A stretch of DNA of 45,196 nucleotides from an uncultured beta proteobacterium. GTDB lineage: Bacteria; Pseudomonadota; Gammaproteobacteria; Burkholderiales; Burkholderiaceae_C. Location of the stretch: the NCBI GenBank assembly GCA_903873485.1, contig CAIQOO010000033.1, positions 1 through 45,196 of the forward strand, written 5' to 3'. The translations under genes and the position numbers were made by a program. The notes under the pieces were generated by a model, which was given only the letters and a program-made list of their open reading frames with translations, was not told the DNA's origin and did not search any database. Positions 30,558-38,922 of this stretch are shown one piece after another (position 1 is the first letter of the stretch; each line of letters opens with the position of its first letter).

Positions 30558-30776
30558 ATGAAGTCCCCGCACGTCATTTCATACCCCGATATCCTCGGTG
30601 GAACGCCAGTTTTCATCGGCACACGGGTGCCCGTTCGCATCATCTTCGAGCACCTGGAAGCAGGCGATTCTCTGGAAGTCTTCCTGGAGGACTTTCCTTC
30701 TGTGAGTCGGGAACTCGCGATTCAAGTTCTCGAAGATGCCAAGATGGCCCTTGTGCTCGATGCGCATCCTGCTTGA
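30558..30776 (+). CDS. DUF433 antitoxin (orphaned)
   Basis: A 72-residue DUF433 protein: YPDILGGTPVFIGTRVPVRI, then IFEHLEAGDSLEVFLEDFPS and a C-terminal helix. AAGGAG (30546-30551) precedes the ATG at 30558. The toxin gene that overlaps its end is cut off after about 27 codons, so this antitoxin has no complete partner here. Confidence 0.88.
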   Translation: MKSPHVISYPDILGGTPVFIGTRVPVRIIFEHLEAGDSLEVFLEDFPSVSRELAIQVLEDAKMALVLDAHPA

Positions 30777-30957
30777 CGAATCAGTTCCCGGTCGCCTCGG
30801 CCCGCTGCTGACAGGACATTCAGCCGTCACCGTTCAGCGTGAAACACCCCCGTTCGTGGTGAGCTTGTCGAACCACCGCCTTGATGGAAGATCCCTTCGA
30901 CAGGCTCAGGGCGAACGGTTTCATTATTCGGGGTGGCCGGCAGACCATGACCGTTAA
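30760..30957 (+). pseudogene. DUF5615 toxin truncated by a REP-like element
   Basis: The frame starts MRILLDESVPGRLGPLLTGH, then SAVTVQRE, a normal DUF5615 N-terminus with its first-strand Asp. From 30839 on the reading is translated family R repeat (TPPFVVSLSNHRLDG and onwards) to a stop at 30957. The catalytic acidic residues of the C-terminal half are lost, so no PIN activity is expected. It overlaps the DUF433 gene by 17 bp. Confidence 0.8.
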
Positions 30958-30992
30958 CGTGAAGCACCGCCGTTTGTGGTGAGCCTGGCCCC
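30839..30992. repeat. REP-like element (family R), copy 4 plus partial copy
   Basis: Starts GTGAAACACCCCCGTTCGTG, includes CCCTTCGACAGGCTCAGGGC and ends with GGCCGGCAGACCATG. A second partial unit starts with GTGAAGCACCGCCG at about 30959. It interrupts the DUF5615 gene. Confidence 0.85.
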
Positions 30993-31002
30993 AACCGCGA
31001 TC

Positions 31003-31168
31003 ATATAAAAACAATAGCAGCCTGCGCTTGCAGGACGGGGGCTACAGCCCGATTTGATCAATATTTCGCGGGAAAATCGGTCAGACCATCTTGCCCGGCA
31101 GCCAATTGGTTTCTTTCGCAGTTTTATATCAAATTGGCCTGTAGCGCCCGTCCTGTTTGCGCAGGCTA
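31003..31168. repeat. family B repeats: right direct copy and adjacent inverted copy
   Basis: 31003-31094 is the direct partner of 29633-29721. 31123-31168 (CAAATTGGCCTGTAGCGCCC) is the same core in inverse orientation, so the pair can fold into a long hairpin in front of the Rpn-type gene. Confidence 0.8.
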
Positions 31169-31233
31169 CCGAAAGCGTGTCCAACAGGCCAACTGCCAGA
31201 CCTGACCCGGTGCCTGTGACTAGAATCATCAGC

Positions 31234-32199
31234 ATGTCCCATCAAGACGATGATGCCTCTTACAAATTGCTGTTTTCTGCACCCGAGCTGGTGCGCGATT
31301 TGATTTTGGGCTTTGTTCCAGACCAGTGGCTGCACAGTCTGGATTACGCCACCCTTGAAAAAGTCCCCGACAACTACATCAGCGATGACCTGCGCCGCCG
31401 TGCCGACGATGTGGTCTGGCGCATCAAGGCTGGCGGTGAGTGGCTGTATCTGTACATCATGATTGAGTTCCAGAGCACGGTCGATGGCTGGATGGCGGTG
31501 CGGGTGATGACCTATGTCGGCCTGCTGTACCAGGATTTGATCCGCCGCCAGGAGGTGCTGCCACACCATCGGCTGCCTCCCGTTCTACCCATCGTCCTTT
31601 ACAACGGCGATGCCCAATGGCATGCGGCGACCGACATTGCAGCACTCATTCCCAAAGCCCCCGGTCTGGTAAGCAAGTATTTGCCCAAGCTGGAGTACTT
31701 GCTGATTGACCAGAACCAATATTCGCCAGCGCAATTGGCACCGCTGAAAAATCTGGCTGCCGCCGTGATACGCTTTGAACATCCGGCAAGTGCGGCCGCG
31801 CTGCTGGAATTGATTGACAGCCTGAACGATTGGCTGGCCGACAATCCGGAACTCAAACGCACCTTTGCCATCTGGATTCGGGCCGTGCTGTTACGCCAAG
31901 GCAAGTTCAAGCAGGTGTTACCCAAGGTGCGAGACTTAAAGGAGCTAAAAATGTCACTGGCAGCACGTTTTGATTTATGGGAAACGCAATGGTTTCAGGA
32001 GGGTGAGAAAAAAGGCGAGCAAAAAGGTGAGCAAAAAGGGCAGTCTGGATTGCTGCAGCGCATGCTGGTGCGCCGCTTTGGCCCGCTGCCGCAAGACATG
32101 GTGCAGCGGCTAAGCAACGCCACGACGGATCAGCTTGAACTGTGGGCCGACCGGGTGCTCGATGCGCGCAGTCTGAACGAGGTTTTTGCTGACGCATGA
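31234..32199 (+). CDS. Rpn-type recombination-promoting nuclease / transposase-like protein
   Basis: A 321-residue protein of the Rpn/YhgA (PD-(D/E)XK, Transposase_31-like) group. The start is DDDASYKLLFSAPELVRDLI and LGFVPDQWL. The nuclease core is RRRADDVVWRI with YLYIMIEFQSTVD (Asp followed by Glu-x-Gln). The middle has PIVLYNGDAQW. A Lys/Gly/Glu-rich linker (EGEKKGEQKGEQKG) leads to the C-terminal DUF4351-like helices (LLQRMLVRRFGPLPQDMVQR). Rpn proteins are DNA endonucleases linked to recombination. The ATG at 31234 opens the conserved part. The gene is enclosed by repeats on both sides. Confidence 0.85.
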   Translation: MSHQDDDASYKLLFSAPELVRDLILGFVPDQWLHSLDYATLEKVPDNYISDDLRRRADDVVWRIKAGGEWLYLYIMIEFQSTVDGWMAVRVMTYVGLLYQDLIRRQEVLPHHRLPPVLPIVLYNGDAQWHAATDIAALIPKAPGLVSKYLPKLEYLLIDQNQYSPAQLAPLKNLAAAVIRFEHPASAAALLELIDSLNDWLADNPELKRTFAIWIRAVLLRQGKFKQVLPKVRDLKELKMSLAARFDLWETQWFQEGEKKGEQKGEQKGQSGLLQRMLVRRFGPLPQDMVQRLSNATTDQLELWADRVLDARSLNEVFADA

Positions 32200-32215
32200 A
32201 CCCCACTCAACATAC

Positions 32216-32336
32216 CGCCGTTCGTGGTGCGCTTGGCTTGAAGCGAACGGTTTCATTGCTTGGGGGTGGCCAGCAGACCATGCCAGTTAGGTCAAACTGG
32301 CCTGTAGCGCCCGTCCTGTATGCGCAGTGTGCTATT
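32216..32336. repeat. REP-like copy 5 followed by a family B core
   Basis: 32216-32290 carries CCGTTCGTGGTGCGCTTGGC and GCGAACGGTTTCATTGCTTG, a shortened family R element. 32291-32336 (TCAAACTGGCCTGTAGCGCC) is an inverted family B core. Together they fill the space between the Rpn gene and the avd remnant. Confidence 0.75.
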
Positions 32337-32340
32337 TTTT

Positions 32341-32557
32341 TTATTCCACTGGTGAAATTTTCCACCGGTTCAACTGGCCCTGGCGGGGCCGGTCAACCAC
32401 CGCCAGATGCACTCCGCGCATCAGCGCCATGGCCTGCTGGCGCACAGTCGGTGCCAACCGTGTACTTGTGGTAGCGGCTAAAGCGCATCACCACCTGCTC
32501 GGTATGCAGCAGCAGGCGGCGGCAATCGCGGTAAATCGGAGGTAACGGTACGCTCAT
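32341..32557 (-). pseudogene. avd: avd (DGR accessory variability determinant), frameshifted and truncated
   Basis: From the ATG at 32557 the minus strand reads LPPIYRDCRRLLLHTEQVVM, then RFSRYHKYTVGTD. At codon 37 the frame breaks; in the next frame it continues VRQQAMALMRGVHLAVVDRP and stops at 32341. Helix 1 and the RYHKYTxGxDLRxQAM signature of Burkholderiales bAvd-like four-helix-bundle proteins are clear, while helices 3-4 (about 60 residues) are missing. Avd binds the reverse transcriptase in diversity-generating retroelements. It lies 77 bp downstream of the lipoprotein gene with the lectin-like C-terminus, the usual target-then-avd order. No reverse transcriptase or template repeat follows. 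Confidence 0.72.
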
Positions 32558-32633
32558 GGTTTTAAATACCCCAAGGCGCTTCGCGCCAAATCACTGACGG
32601 GCACACCACCCACCCAACCACCACCGCCACCAA

Positions 32634-35015
32634 CTACCGCACCAGGCGCAAGTAGTAGTTGAAGTTGCGGTTGCTGTAGTAGGCGCCGCCACTGAGGAAA
32701 TTGACGACCCAGGCGTCGCCGGCAAAATTATCATAAGGTGTGGAAGTCCAGTACCAGCTTTGCGTATTGGGGAACCAGGTGGTATCGATGGTGCGCGAAC
32801 CCACGCCGGTCAGCACCAGTCCCTGCAACTCGGCCAAGGTGGGCAAGCGCCAGTTGTTGTAGCCGCACAGGGCGCTGGCATTGACCGCATTTTTGTAGCC
32901 AATCGAGTTGGTCGCTGCGTCAATCTGGCTTTGCGTCGGGGCCACATCAGTTGAGCCAGTCGAGTACTGAAGCGCCGTGGTGCTGTCGAAATTGGTGTAG
33001 TAGTTGCTGCTAGCCCGCAAGCCACTGGTGGGCTTGCCCTCCCAGGTCAAACCGGTGCTGTTGTCTTTCACGCAATCGGTGATCGGGTAACTGCCGACCG
33101 TGCTGTACCTGCCCGTCGGCGTTACGTCGGCTACGCAAGTCACCAACACATTGCTGACATTGGCTGCCGACATGACCCCGCTGCCGCTTCTGACGGTGCA
33201 GGTTTGCCCGGCGGGCTGGGTTTGCACCGTGACGTTGTACGAGGTGCCAGCCGCCAGCGCCGTGCCAAAGGTGAAATTGGCTACCGCGCCCGCAAAGCTC
33301 TTGCTGTCGGCCCCGGCGCTGAGCACCAGGCCGTTGCTGTTGCCGCTGACCGTGCCGCCCAGGGTAAACAGGGGCACCGAGTTGCAAGTCACCACAACAC
33401 CGGTGACCGGCACACCGGTCATTCGGCCAGACCCGTTGCTGACTGAGCAGGTCTGCCCGGCGGGCTGGGTTTTGACCGTGACGCTGTAGCTGCTGCCGCC
33501 CGCCAGCGGGCTGGTAAAGGCAAAGCTGACATCGGGCCTGGGGGTGCCGGATGATGCAGTGACAGCGACAGCGGCAGTCTGGCCGTTGCTGCTCAGTTGC
33601 AGGCCGCTGCCAATCAGATTTTTCACCACACCGCCGAGGCTGGCGGCGTTGACGCTGCAACTCAGCGACACGTTATTCACATCGACAGCCGCGCCGCCAT
33701 TGTTGACCAGACAAGTCAGCCCGGCCGGCTGGGTCGGCACTTTGACGCTACAGGTGCCGCCACCGGCAGCGGCCACCGGGCCGGCCAAAGCGAGGCTGCC
33801 GGCGCTGGCCGGCACCGCCTGCGCACGGCTGACGCTGCGCGGCAAATTGCTGGTGCTGGTGCTGGTGCTGGTGCTGGTGCTGGTGCTGGTGCTGGTGTTA
33901 CTGTCCAATGGATAAACCGTGTCGGTGCAGACCACCGCCACTGTCGCCACATTGGCATCGCCCACCACACCGCTGCCGTTGCTGACAGTGCAGGTGGCTG
34001 CGACCGGCTGAGTGGCAATTTGCACGTCGTAGCCGGTGCCGGGCAGCAGCGACAACGGCAGCGCGAAACTGCTGGCGCAGTTGCCGCCGATGCTGATCGC
34101 GTCGCTGCCGTTTGTCAGCACCAGCCCGTCACGCGGGCCAGTGCCCGAAATGTTGCCGCCGATGCTGAGCAGCGGCTGCAGTTCGGTGGTGCCGCCGGGG
34201 TGCTGCACCACGGCCACGTTTTCAAGCACCCGTTGGTAACCCGCTGGCGGGCTGCCGGTGACGATTTTGAAGGCTTGCGTCAGGGCATCAAAGCTGGTCG
34301 GGTTGAGGTCGGCCTCCAGCAGTTTTTCTTTTAGATGGTTGTTCTGGGCCTGTCTGGCGATCGGCACCGCTGCCAGATTTTTCTGCACATCGGCAGGTGT
34401 CAACTGCGCCGGGCCACTGTGGCCAGCCGCCACCGCCACGTCAGACGCAATCGCATCGGTCAGCGCAGTCAGGTTGAGGGTGTAAAACTGGCGGCGGGCG
34501 GGGGCCGCCACCATGTCGCCGACCAGCATGGAGCGCCACGCCCGCTCGGGGCGCATGACGCTGGCCACAATCGGGGCGGTCATGCCGCGCAGGTTGATGC
34601 GAAAGTAGCCGTTGGCATCGGTGCTGGTTTCAATGGCGCGGTTGTTGAGGTCAACAAAACGCAGCCGGGTGTTGGCAATCGGGCTGCCGTCACTGTCGCC
34701 GCTTACGCCATCAGCACCGGCATCGCCACCATCGCTGCTGCTGCCATTGTTGTAGGCCGACAGTTGGCGCATTTCCTGGCAACTTACCGTGTTGTTAAAG
34801 CTGTCGGTAAAGGCCATGCACCCGGGCGCGGCGGCGGTGCTGCGACCACTGCCGCCCTCATCACTGCCGCCACATGATGCGATCAATAGCGCCACAGCCA
34901 GCGCCAGCAAACTGCCCCAGCCAATGCCGCCTGCGCGGCTGAAAATTGACACGCCTAATCCAGGCAGCCGATGCAACCGGCCTGAATTGAATGTGACAGC
35001 ATGAAACACGCGCAT
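32634..35015 (-). CDS. lipoprotein with C-terminal Lcl/C-type-lectin-like domain, probable DGR target
   Basis: A 793-residue outer-surface lipoprotein candidate. The lipobox is LLIASC (Cys48), after a long n-region; the ATG at 35015 has AAGGA before it. Residues about 100-230 are a carboxypeptidase-regulatory-like part (RLRFVDLNNRAIETSTDANG). About 285-640 hold repeats of a beta domain with the hallmark TQPAGQTCTVSNGSG (four or so units) and a Thr-Ser tract. About 645-793 is a DUF1566/Lcl domain (DNSTGLTWEG, NNWRLPTLAEL, WYWTSTPYD), ending YYLRLVR. The last 50 residues look like the variable region of a diversity-generating retroelement, and a decayed avd follows. The function is probably binding of a variable ligand; the ligand is unknown. 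Confidence 0.82.
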   Translation of the reverse strand: MRVFHAVTFNSGRLHRLPGLGVSIFSRAGGIGWGSLLALAVALLIASCGGSDEGGSGRSTAAAPGCMAFTDSFNNTVSCQEMRQLSAYNNGSSSDGGDAGADGVSGDSDGSPIANTRLRFVDLNNRAIETSTDANGYFRINLRGMTAPIVASVMRPERAWRSMLVGDMVAAPARRQFYTLNLTALTDAIASDVAVAAGHSGPAQLTPADVQKNLAAVPIARQAQNNHLKEKLLEADLNPTSFDALTQAFKIVTGSPPAGYQRVLENVAVVQHPGGTTELQPLLSIGGNISGTGPRDGLVLTNGSDAISIGGNCASSFALPLSLLPGTGYDVQIATQPVAATCTVSNGSGVVGDANVATVAVVCTDTVYPLDSNTSTSTSTSTSTSTSTSNLPRSVSRAQAVPASAGSLALAGPVAAAGGGTCSVKVPTQPAGLTCLVNNGGAAVDVNNVSLSCSVNAASLGGVVKNLIGSGLQLSSNGQTAAVAVTASSGTPRPDVSFAFTSPLAGGSSYSVTVKTQPAGQTCSVSNGSGRMTGVPVTGVVVTCNSVPLFTLGGTVSGNSNGLVLSAGADSKSFAGAVANFTFGTALAAGTSYNVTVQTQPAGQTCTVRSGSGVMSAANVSNVLVTCVADVTPTGRYSTVGSYPITDCVKDNSTGLTWEGKPTSGLRASSNYYTNFDSTTALQYSTGSTDVAPTQSQIDAATNSIGYKNAVNASALCGYNNWRLPTLAELQGLVLTGVGSRTIDTTWFPNTQSWYWTSTPYDNFAGDAWVVNFLSGGAYYSNRNFNYYLRLVR
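32637..32780 (-). other. candidate DGR variable region (VR)
   Basis: The 3' end of the lectin-domain gene. Between 32652 and 32681, ten codons in a row (Tyr Tyr Ser Asn Arg Asn Phe Asn Tyr Tyr) all end in C, while their first two bases vary. That is what adenine-directed mutagenesis of a template rich in AAC codons produces. The invariant YLRLVR end would hold the initiation site. No matching template was seen in the window. Confidence 0.5.
33849..33896. repeat. hexanucleotide microsatellite (GCTGGT)8
   Basis: Eight perfect copies of GCTGGT, encoding a Thr-Ser octarepeat linker in the lipoprotein. Slippage would change linker length in two-residue steps without a frameshift. Confidence 0.95.
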
Positions 35016-35212
35016 GATTTTCCTTGGTCGTTTCAGAGACTCTGGTCCAAAAATGTTGACCAGAGAATCTCAATCCCGGTACAACCTTTCCAACGCATTT
35101 TCTTTGCGCGGAGGTTAGCACAGTCAAAAACCAGTCAAGGCGCACTTCGGCTGTACCGTTGGGGCCTGGCTGGGACAGATAGGAGTCCGCACCGGCCGGG
35201 CCCGCCGTTCTC

Positions 35213-35242
35213 TTCATATCAGTAACGACTTATCTTTACAAT
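35213..35242 (+). promoter_or_regulatory. possible sigma-70 promoter for the AhpD-like gene
   Basis: TACAAT at 35237-35242 with a weak TTCATA 18 bp upstream, about 85 bp before the ATG. The rest of 35016-35327 holds no gene I can support. Confidence 0.3.
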
Positions 35243-35327
35243 ACAGGCCACTTTCTGCCGTCCGTGAAGGATTTGGCAGCCAGGCGCCTGCTGCCGGTTC
35301 AAGATTTTCATCACACAAGGAGTTTTC

Positions 35328-35675
35328 ATGAGTACCTACGATGCCATTGGCCTGATGCATAGCATCAACGAGAACCTCGGCCCGTTTCGCAAATCACAAA
35401 GTGACACCATGCTGGGTTTTGGCCAAATGGCCAAGGCTGCCATGGCCGAAGGTGCCGTCAGCGCCAAAAACAAGGAACTGATTGCACTGGCCATCGGCAT
35501 CACCCAGCATTGCTCGGGCTGCATCGCCTTTCACGTCAAGGCATTGCGCCGGCTGGGCTGCACCCGGGCCGAGCTTGAAGAGGCCATGGCGGTCTGTGTT
35601 TACATGGGCGGTGGCCCAGGCTTGATGAATGTGGCTGAAGCCCTCAGCGCCTGGGATGCGATGGAAAAAACCTGA
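35328..35675 (+). CDS. carboxymuconolactone decarboxylase (AhpD-like) family protein
   Basis: A 115-residue all-helical protein. The Cys-x-x-Cys motif is in ITQHCSGCIAFHVKALRRLG, followed by the conserved His and then TRAELEEAMAVCVYMGGGPG. This is the alkylhydroperoxidase D-like core used for thiol-dependent peroxide reduction or decarboxylation; the actual substrate is unknown. A strong AAGGAG lies seven bases before the ATG. It is single and convergent with the res gene. Confidence 0.9.
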   Translation: MSTYDAIGLMHSINENLGPFRKSQSDTMLGFGQMAKAAMAEGAVSAKNKELIALAIGITQHCSGCIAFHVKALRRLGCTRAELEEAMAVCVYMGGGPGLMNVAEALSAWDAMEKT

Positions 35676-35722
35676 CCGGCCACCACAAATGCAGTTGAAA
35701 AATCAGGCTGGTGTTTTGCTGC

Positions 35723-38431
35723 CTATTTCAGGAAAGCATCCACATCACGCCATTGTTTGTCTTTGACCATGACAAACTGGCAGGTGCCATTTGACAGCCT
35801 GGCCCAAAGCCCGCCGATATCGCGGTCATCCTGCGCGTCGGTCCAGCCGTTGGCACCCTTGTATTCGACGATCAAAAAAGTGCCGTCGTTGAGTTTGCAA
35901 ATAAAGTCCGGGTAGAAGCGCCCGCTGGCTTTTTGAAAGAAGAACGATGCCCCTTCGCGCCGCGCCAGGTTGCGCACCCAGTATTGCAGCCGTCCCTTTT
36001 GCGCCTGGGTGTCGAGCCACGCAGCACATTCAAATTCCTCTTTGCTGTCAAAGTCGCCGATGCGGCTGTAAAAGTGTCTGCGGAATCGGTGCTGCCCAAA
36101 CCGTCCGTCGTAGTCACGGCTGGGTGCATACACTTCCGGCCTGAAGTCATAGACGAATGCACTCGAAACACTGACCCGTTCAGCAGCAGCTTCGCCAAAC
36201 AAGCTCGTTTGATAGGCTTGTTCGACGGCCTCCCGGCGAAGTTCGCGAATCCGCGCCTCCAGCAAATTGCGCAGCAAAAACTTTTGCAAATTGGCCCGGC
36301 CCAGATCGAAACCGGGCTGCGCCAGCAAGTCAGCGAGCCAGCCCGACACAAAGGCCAATTTGCTCGCGTGGGTGATTGACGGCTCTGGCAGATTGCGGCA
36401 CAACCAGGCCGCCAGCTTGACGCGGTCCCAGTGCTCCGGCATATAGGCCAGCCCCAGGTCACGCTGCAAATTGGGCATGAAGTCTTGCACCAGTCGCCCG
36501 GTGGCCTCGTCGATGTCAATCACGCCCCCCTCGCTGACGGTCAAGGCGGCACCCAGATGGGACAACTGCCCGGATGTCGGTTTGGCATCAAACAGCGACA
36601 ACGCCCAGGGGTAGTCCAGCACCTCGGGGTCATCAAACAACTGCAACTCACCTTGCACCCACAGCGCCAGTTGCGGCACTTGCAGGGTCTGGCCTTGTTC
36701 AGCCGGGGTTTTGAAGAATTCAATGGCGCTGCTGCGGCTCTCGATGGCGGCGGCCTCAATCGCCGCTTTGGCCAGCGGAGTCGCCACAAGCTGCTTGAGG
36801 GCATGGGTTTCATCTTGGGTCAGCGGTGCCCGAATGGTTAGCGTGCTGGTTTTGCGGTCAAAGTCCACCTTGTCACTCAGGGTGCCGCGCAGGTCTTTGG
36901 GCAAGGCTTTGAGGTCCGGGGTTTCGTGCAAAGTGACCACCAGCGCTCGCACTTCAACCCGGCTGCCCAGTCCCTCCAGGTCATAGATTTGCTGCTCGTG
37001 GCGCGCCGCAATGACAAACTCGGCGACATCCTTGCGGTCAAAGCCAGCGCCCTCGACCAGCCGGTCGCGCAGTGCATTGGCGGTCTCAAAAAAGCTGCGA
37101 GACACCACCAGCGCATAAGACTGGTTGAGTTCTTTGGCCGCACGATGCGCAGCCCCCGGCTGGCGCAATACGCGCCCCAGCAACTGCTCGACCGAGGTGG
37201 CCGACTGCAATGCGGCCATGCTGACCAAAATATAGGCAAACGGGCAGTCCCAGCCTTCGGCCAGCGCCTTTTGGGTGATGACAAACTTTACCGGGCAGGC
37301 CGGATCGCTGATGCCAAGCTTGAAATCAGCGTCAACCTGCTCCAGCCCTTTTTCGTCGCTGGTGGCGACGATGATCTCTTGCTCTGGAATGCCATGGTTG
37401 GTCAACAGCTCCTGGCGCACCCGCTCGAAGTCCAGCCGGTCTTGTCCCTCGCGGCGCGGCTCGGACTGGATCAGCACCATCGGGCGCAGATATGCAGCAC
37501 CGGCGCGCTGCTCATCGTCGGCCAGCTTTTGCAAGCTGTTGCGCCGGGCAATCGCATCGCTCAAGCATTGTTGCCAGTTGGGTTCGGTCTCCAGCAGCAC
37601 CGGCAGCTTGATCATCTGCTCGGCCTTGAGCTGCGCGGCACTCACGCTGTGCAGCACATTGCTGGGGGTGCGCAGCATATCGGGCGTGGCAGTCAGCTCC
37701 ATGATGCCGCTGGGGTTCAGGCGGGCCAGCATGTCAAAGGCCAGCTCGGTGCGGTTGTTGTGCGCCTCATCGACCACGATAAACGGGCGGCGCAGGCGCA
37801 GCACATTGGCCAGCGAACAGGGTACGCTGTCGCCGTCTGTGAGCAAACCCTGGCGCTGCGCCGTGGTCAGATTTTCAAAATGGTGCATCAGCGCGCCGCT
37901 GGACGCATAGACCTTGCGGCTTTCTTCGTCTTCCACCTGAAACGCCTGCCGGGTGGCGACGATCACCACGGTAGAAGTGTCGAGCGTGGCGCGCGTCAGG
38001 GCACGCGCCTCGGTCAAGTCCAGCACAGTGACTGGGCCGGCTTCGCGCAGCGCGGCGTTGAGCGGGTGATTGCGGTCTTTCAGGCCGCGCAGGGTTTGCT
38101 CGCGGATCGGCTTGCTCGGCACCAGCCACAGCACCACGCTGTGCGGCACCCGCAGCAGATGCGTATTGACCAGGCTCAGGCTTTTGGCCGCCAGCCAGGT
38201 TTTGCCGCCGCCGGTCGGCACGCGCAGGCAAAAGTAGGGCGTGTCCGGCGCAAAACCGGCCAGCGGCGTGTAGCGCAGGCTCTGGCCCCACAGGTCTTCG
38301 GTGACGGCAGCAAACGCCAGCGACGCGCGGCCATGCGTGTGGATGGCCTTGAAATAAGCCTCGACGCTGTCAAGCACGCCGCCTTGGCTGGCCGGGTCTT
38401 GCTGGTATTTTTTGGGGGTGAAATGGGTCAT
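35723..38431 (-). CDS. type III-like restriction subunit Res (DEAD/DEAH helicase-nuclease)
   Basis: 902 residues from the ATG at 38431 (MTHFTPKKYQQ). Helicase motifs: Walker A PTGGGKT (about 72-78), DEAH in IVVDEAHNN, TATP in MELTATPDML, then the second RecA domain ending in LLGRVLRQPGA. Near the C-terminus is a PD-(D/E)XK nuclease site (FYPDFICKLNDG, then LIVEYKG). This is the architecture of Res subunits of type III restriction systems, which translocate along DNA and cut when paired with Mod. The open frame extends 45 codons further upstream, but that part is the N-terminus of a ParE toxin, so I exclude it. The N-terminus looks slightly altered (QQDPASQGGVLDSVEA). Its mod gene lies upstream but is separated by TA remnants. 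Confidence 0.88.
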   Translation of the reverse strand: MTHFTPKKYQQDPASQGGVLDSVEAYFKAIHTHGRASLAFAAVTEDLWGQSLRYTPLAGFAPDTPYFCLRVPTGGGKTWLAAKSLSLVNTHLLRVPHSVVLWLVPSKPIREQTLRGLKDRNHPLNAALREAGPVTVLDLTEARALTRATLDTSTVVIVATRQAFQVEDEESRKVYASSGALMHHFENLTTAQRQGLLTDGDSVPCSLANVLRLRRPFIVVDEAHNNRTELAFDMLARLNPSGIMELTATPDMLRTPSNVLHSVSAAQLKAEQMIKLPVLLETEPNWQQCLSDAIARRNSLQKLADDEQRAGAAYLRPMVLIQSEPRREGQDRLDFERVRQELLTNHGIPEQEIIVATSDEKGLEQVDADFKLGISDPACPVKFVITQKALAEGWDCPFAYILVSMAALQSATSVEQLLGRVLRQPGAAHRAAKELNQSYALVVSRSFFETANALRDRLVEGAGFDRKDVAEFVIAARHEQQIYDLEGLGSRVEVRALVVTLHETPDLKALPKDLRGTLSDKVDFDRKTSTLTIRAPLTQDETHALKQLVATPLAKAAIEAAAIESRSSAIEFFKTPAEQGQTLQVPQLALWVQGELQLFDDPEVLDYPWALSLFDAKPTSGQLSHLGAALTVSEGGVIDIDEATGRLVQDFMPNLQRDLGLAYMPEHWDRVKLAAWLCRNLPEPSITHASKLAFVSGWLADLLAQPGFDLGRANLQKFLLRNLLEARIRELRREAVEQAYQTSLFGEAAAERVSVSSAFVYDFRPEVYAPSRDYDGRFGQHRFRRHFYSRIGDFDSKEEFECAAWLDTQAQKGRLQYWVRNLARREGASFFFQKASGRFYPDFICKLNDGTFLIVEYKGANGWTDAQDDRDIGGLWARLSNGTCQFVMVKDKQWRDVDAFLK

Positions 38432-38566
38432 GAGGAGGATTGACCCGCCCAATATTGCGCTCTTCTTTTGTGATAACTGTGCGCCCAATCCTGGCACTTT
38501 ATTTTCGTAATAAAGCGTTGCTTCGTCGAGTTCTACCTCAGCCAACGTGGCAAACTTGACTTGCAT
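38432..38566 (-). pseudogene. ParE-type toxin N-terminus running in frame into res
   Basis: From the ATG at 38566, which shares its A with the antitoxin stop (TAATG), the frame reads VKFATLAEVELDEATLYYEN and KVPGLGAQ, a typical ParE/RelE toxin start. Homology ends after about 30 residues; 15 unrelated codons follow and then the res start, without a stop. The toxin core is deleted. A 947-residue fusion protein could be made if translation starts here. Confidence 0.72.
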
Positions 38567-38772
38567 TAGCGTTTGCCAAAAATGGCTTCCATCGGCACCG
38601 CGTCAAGCTCTCCTCGACGGTGAGCCTCTAGCCGCCGAACAGCCTCGTCGCCCCAAAGGTGGTCGAATTCCGGATCTGGTTGATCAAAACTTTCATGTAT
38701 TTTGTCAACCACCTCCAAACGCTCATGCGGTTTGAGCTTGAGCGTCATTGCGATGATTTCCTGTGTCGTCAT
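38566..38772 (-). CDS. addiction-module antitoxin (TIGR02574-like)
   Basis: A 68-residue protein: IIAMTLKLKPHERLEVVDKI, then HESFDQPDPEFDHLWGDEAV and RRLEAHRRGELDAVPMEAIF. This matches the putative addiction module component family that pairs with ParE toxins. The ATG is at 38772. The frame is open upstream to 38919, and that extension (MRNSYRKQDFATLERGKFYA) resembles the beginning of yet another antitoxin type fused in frame. Its toxin is reduced to the N-terminal stub described at 38432-38566. Confidence 0.8.
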   Translation of the reverse strand: MTTQEIIAMTLKLKPHERLEVVDKIHESFDQPDPEFDHLWGDEAVRRLEAHRRGELDAVPMEAIFGKR

Positions 38773-38922
38773 GTCGGTCTCCTTCAAAAATTGATTTGCA
38801 ACTGCGCCGCTGGCGACCTTTTCAGCCACAGCCTCTGCGTAAAACTTGCCACGTTCCAAGGTGGCGAAATCTTGCTTTCGGTAGCTATTTCGCATCCGAC
38901 TCTCCTTCAGATAGGACACGTA

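Noticed and set aside
32563..32640. Possible DGR template repeat between the lipoprotein gene and avd
   Set aside because: The 77-bp gap has no similarity to the candidate variable region, and no other near copy of that region was seen in the window.
36926..38443. 505-codon + strand ORF
   Set aside because: Antisense to res; no motif, shadow composition.
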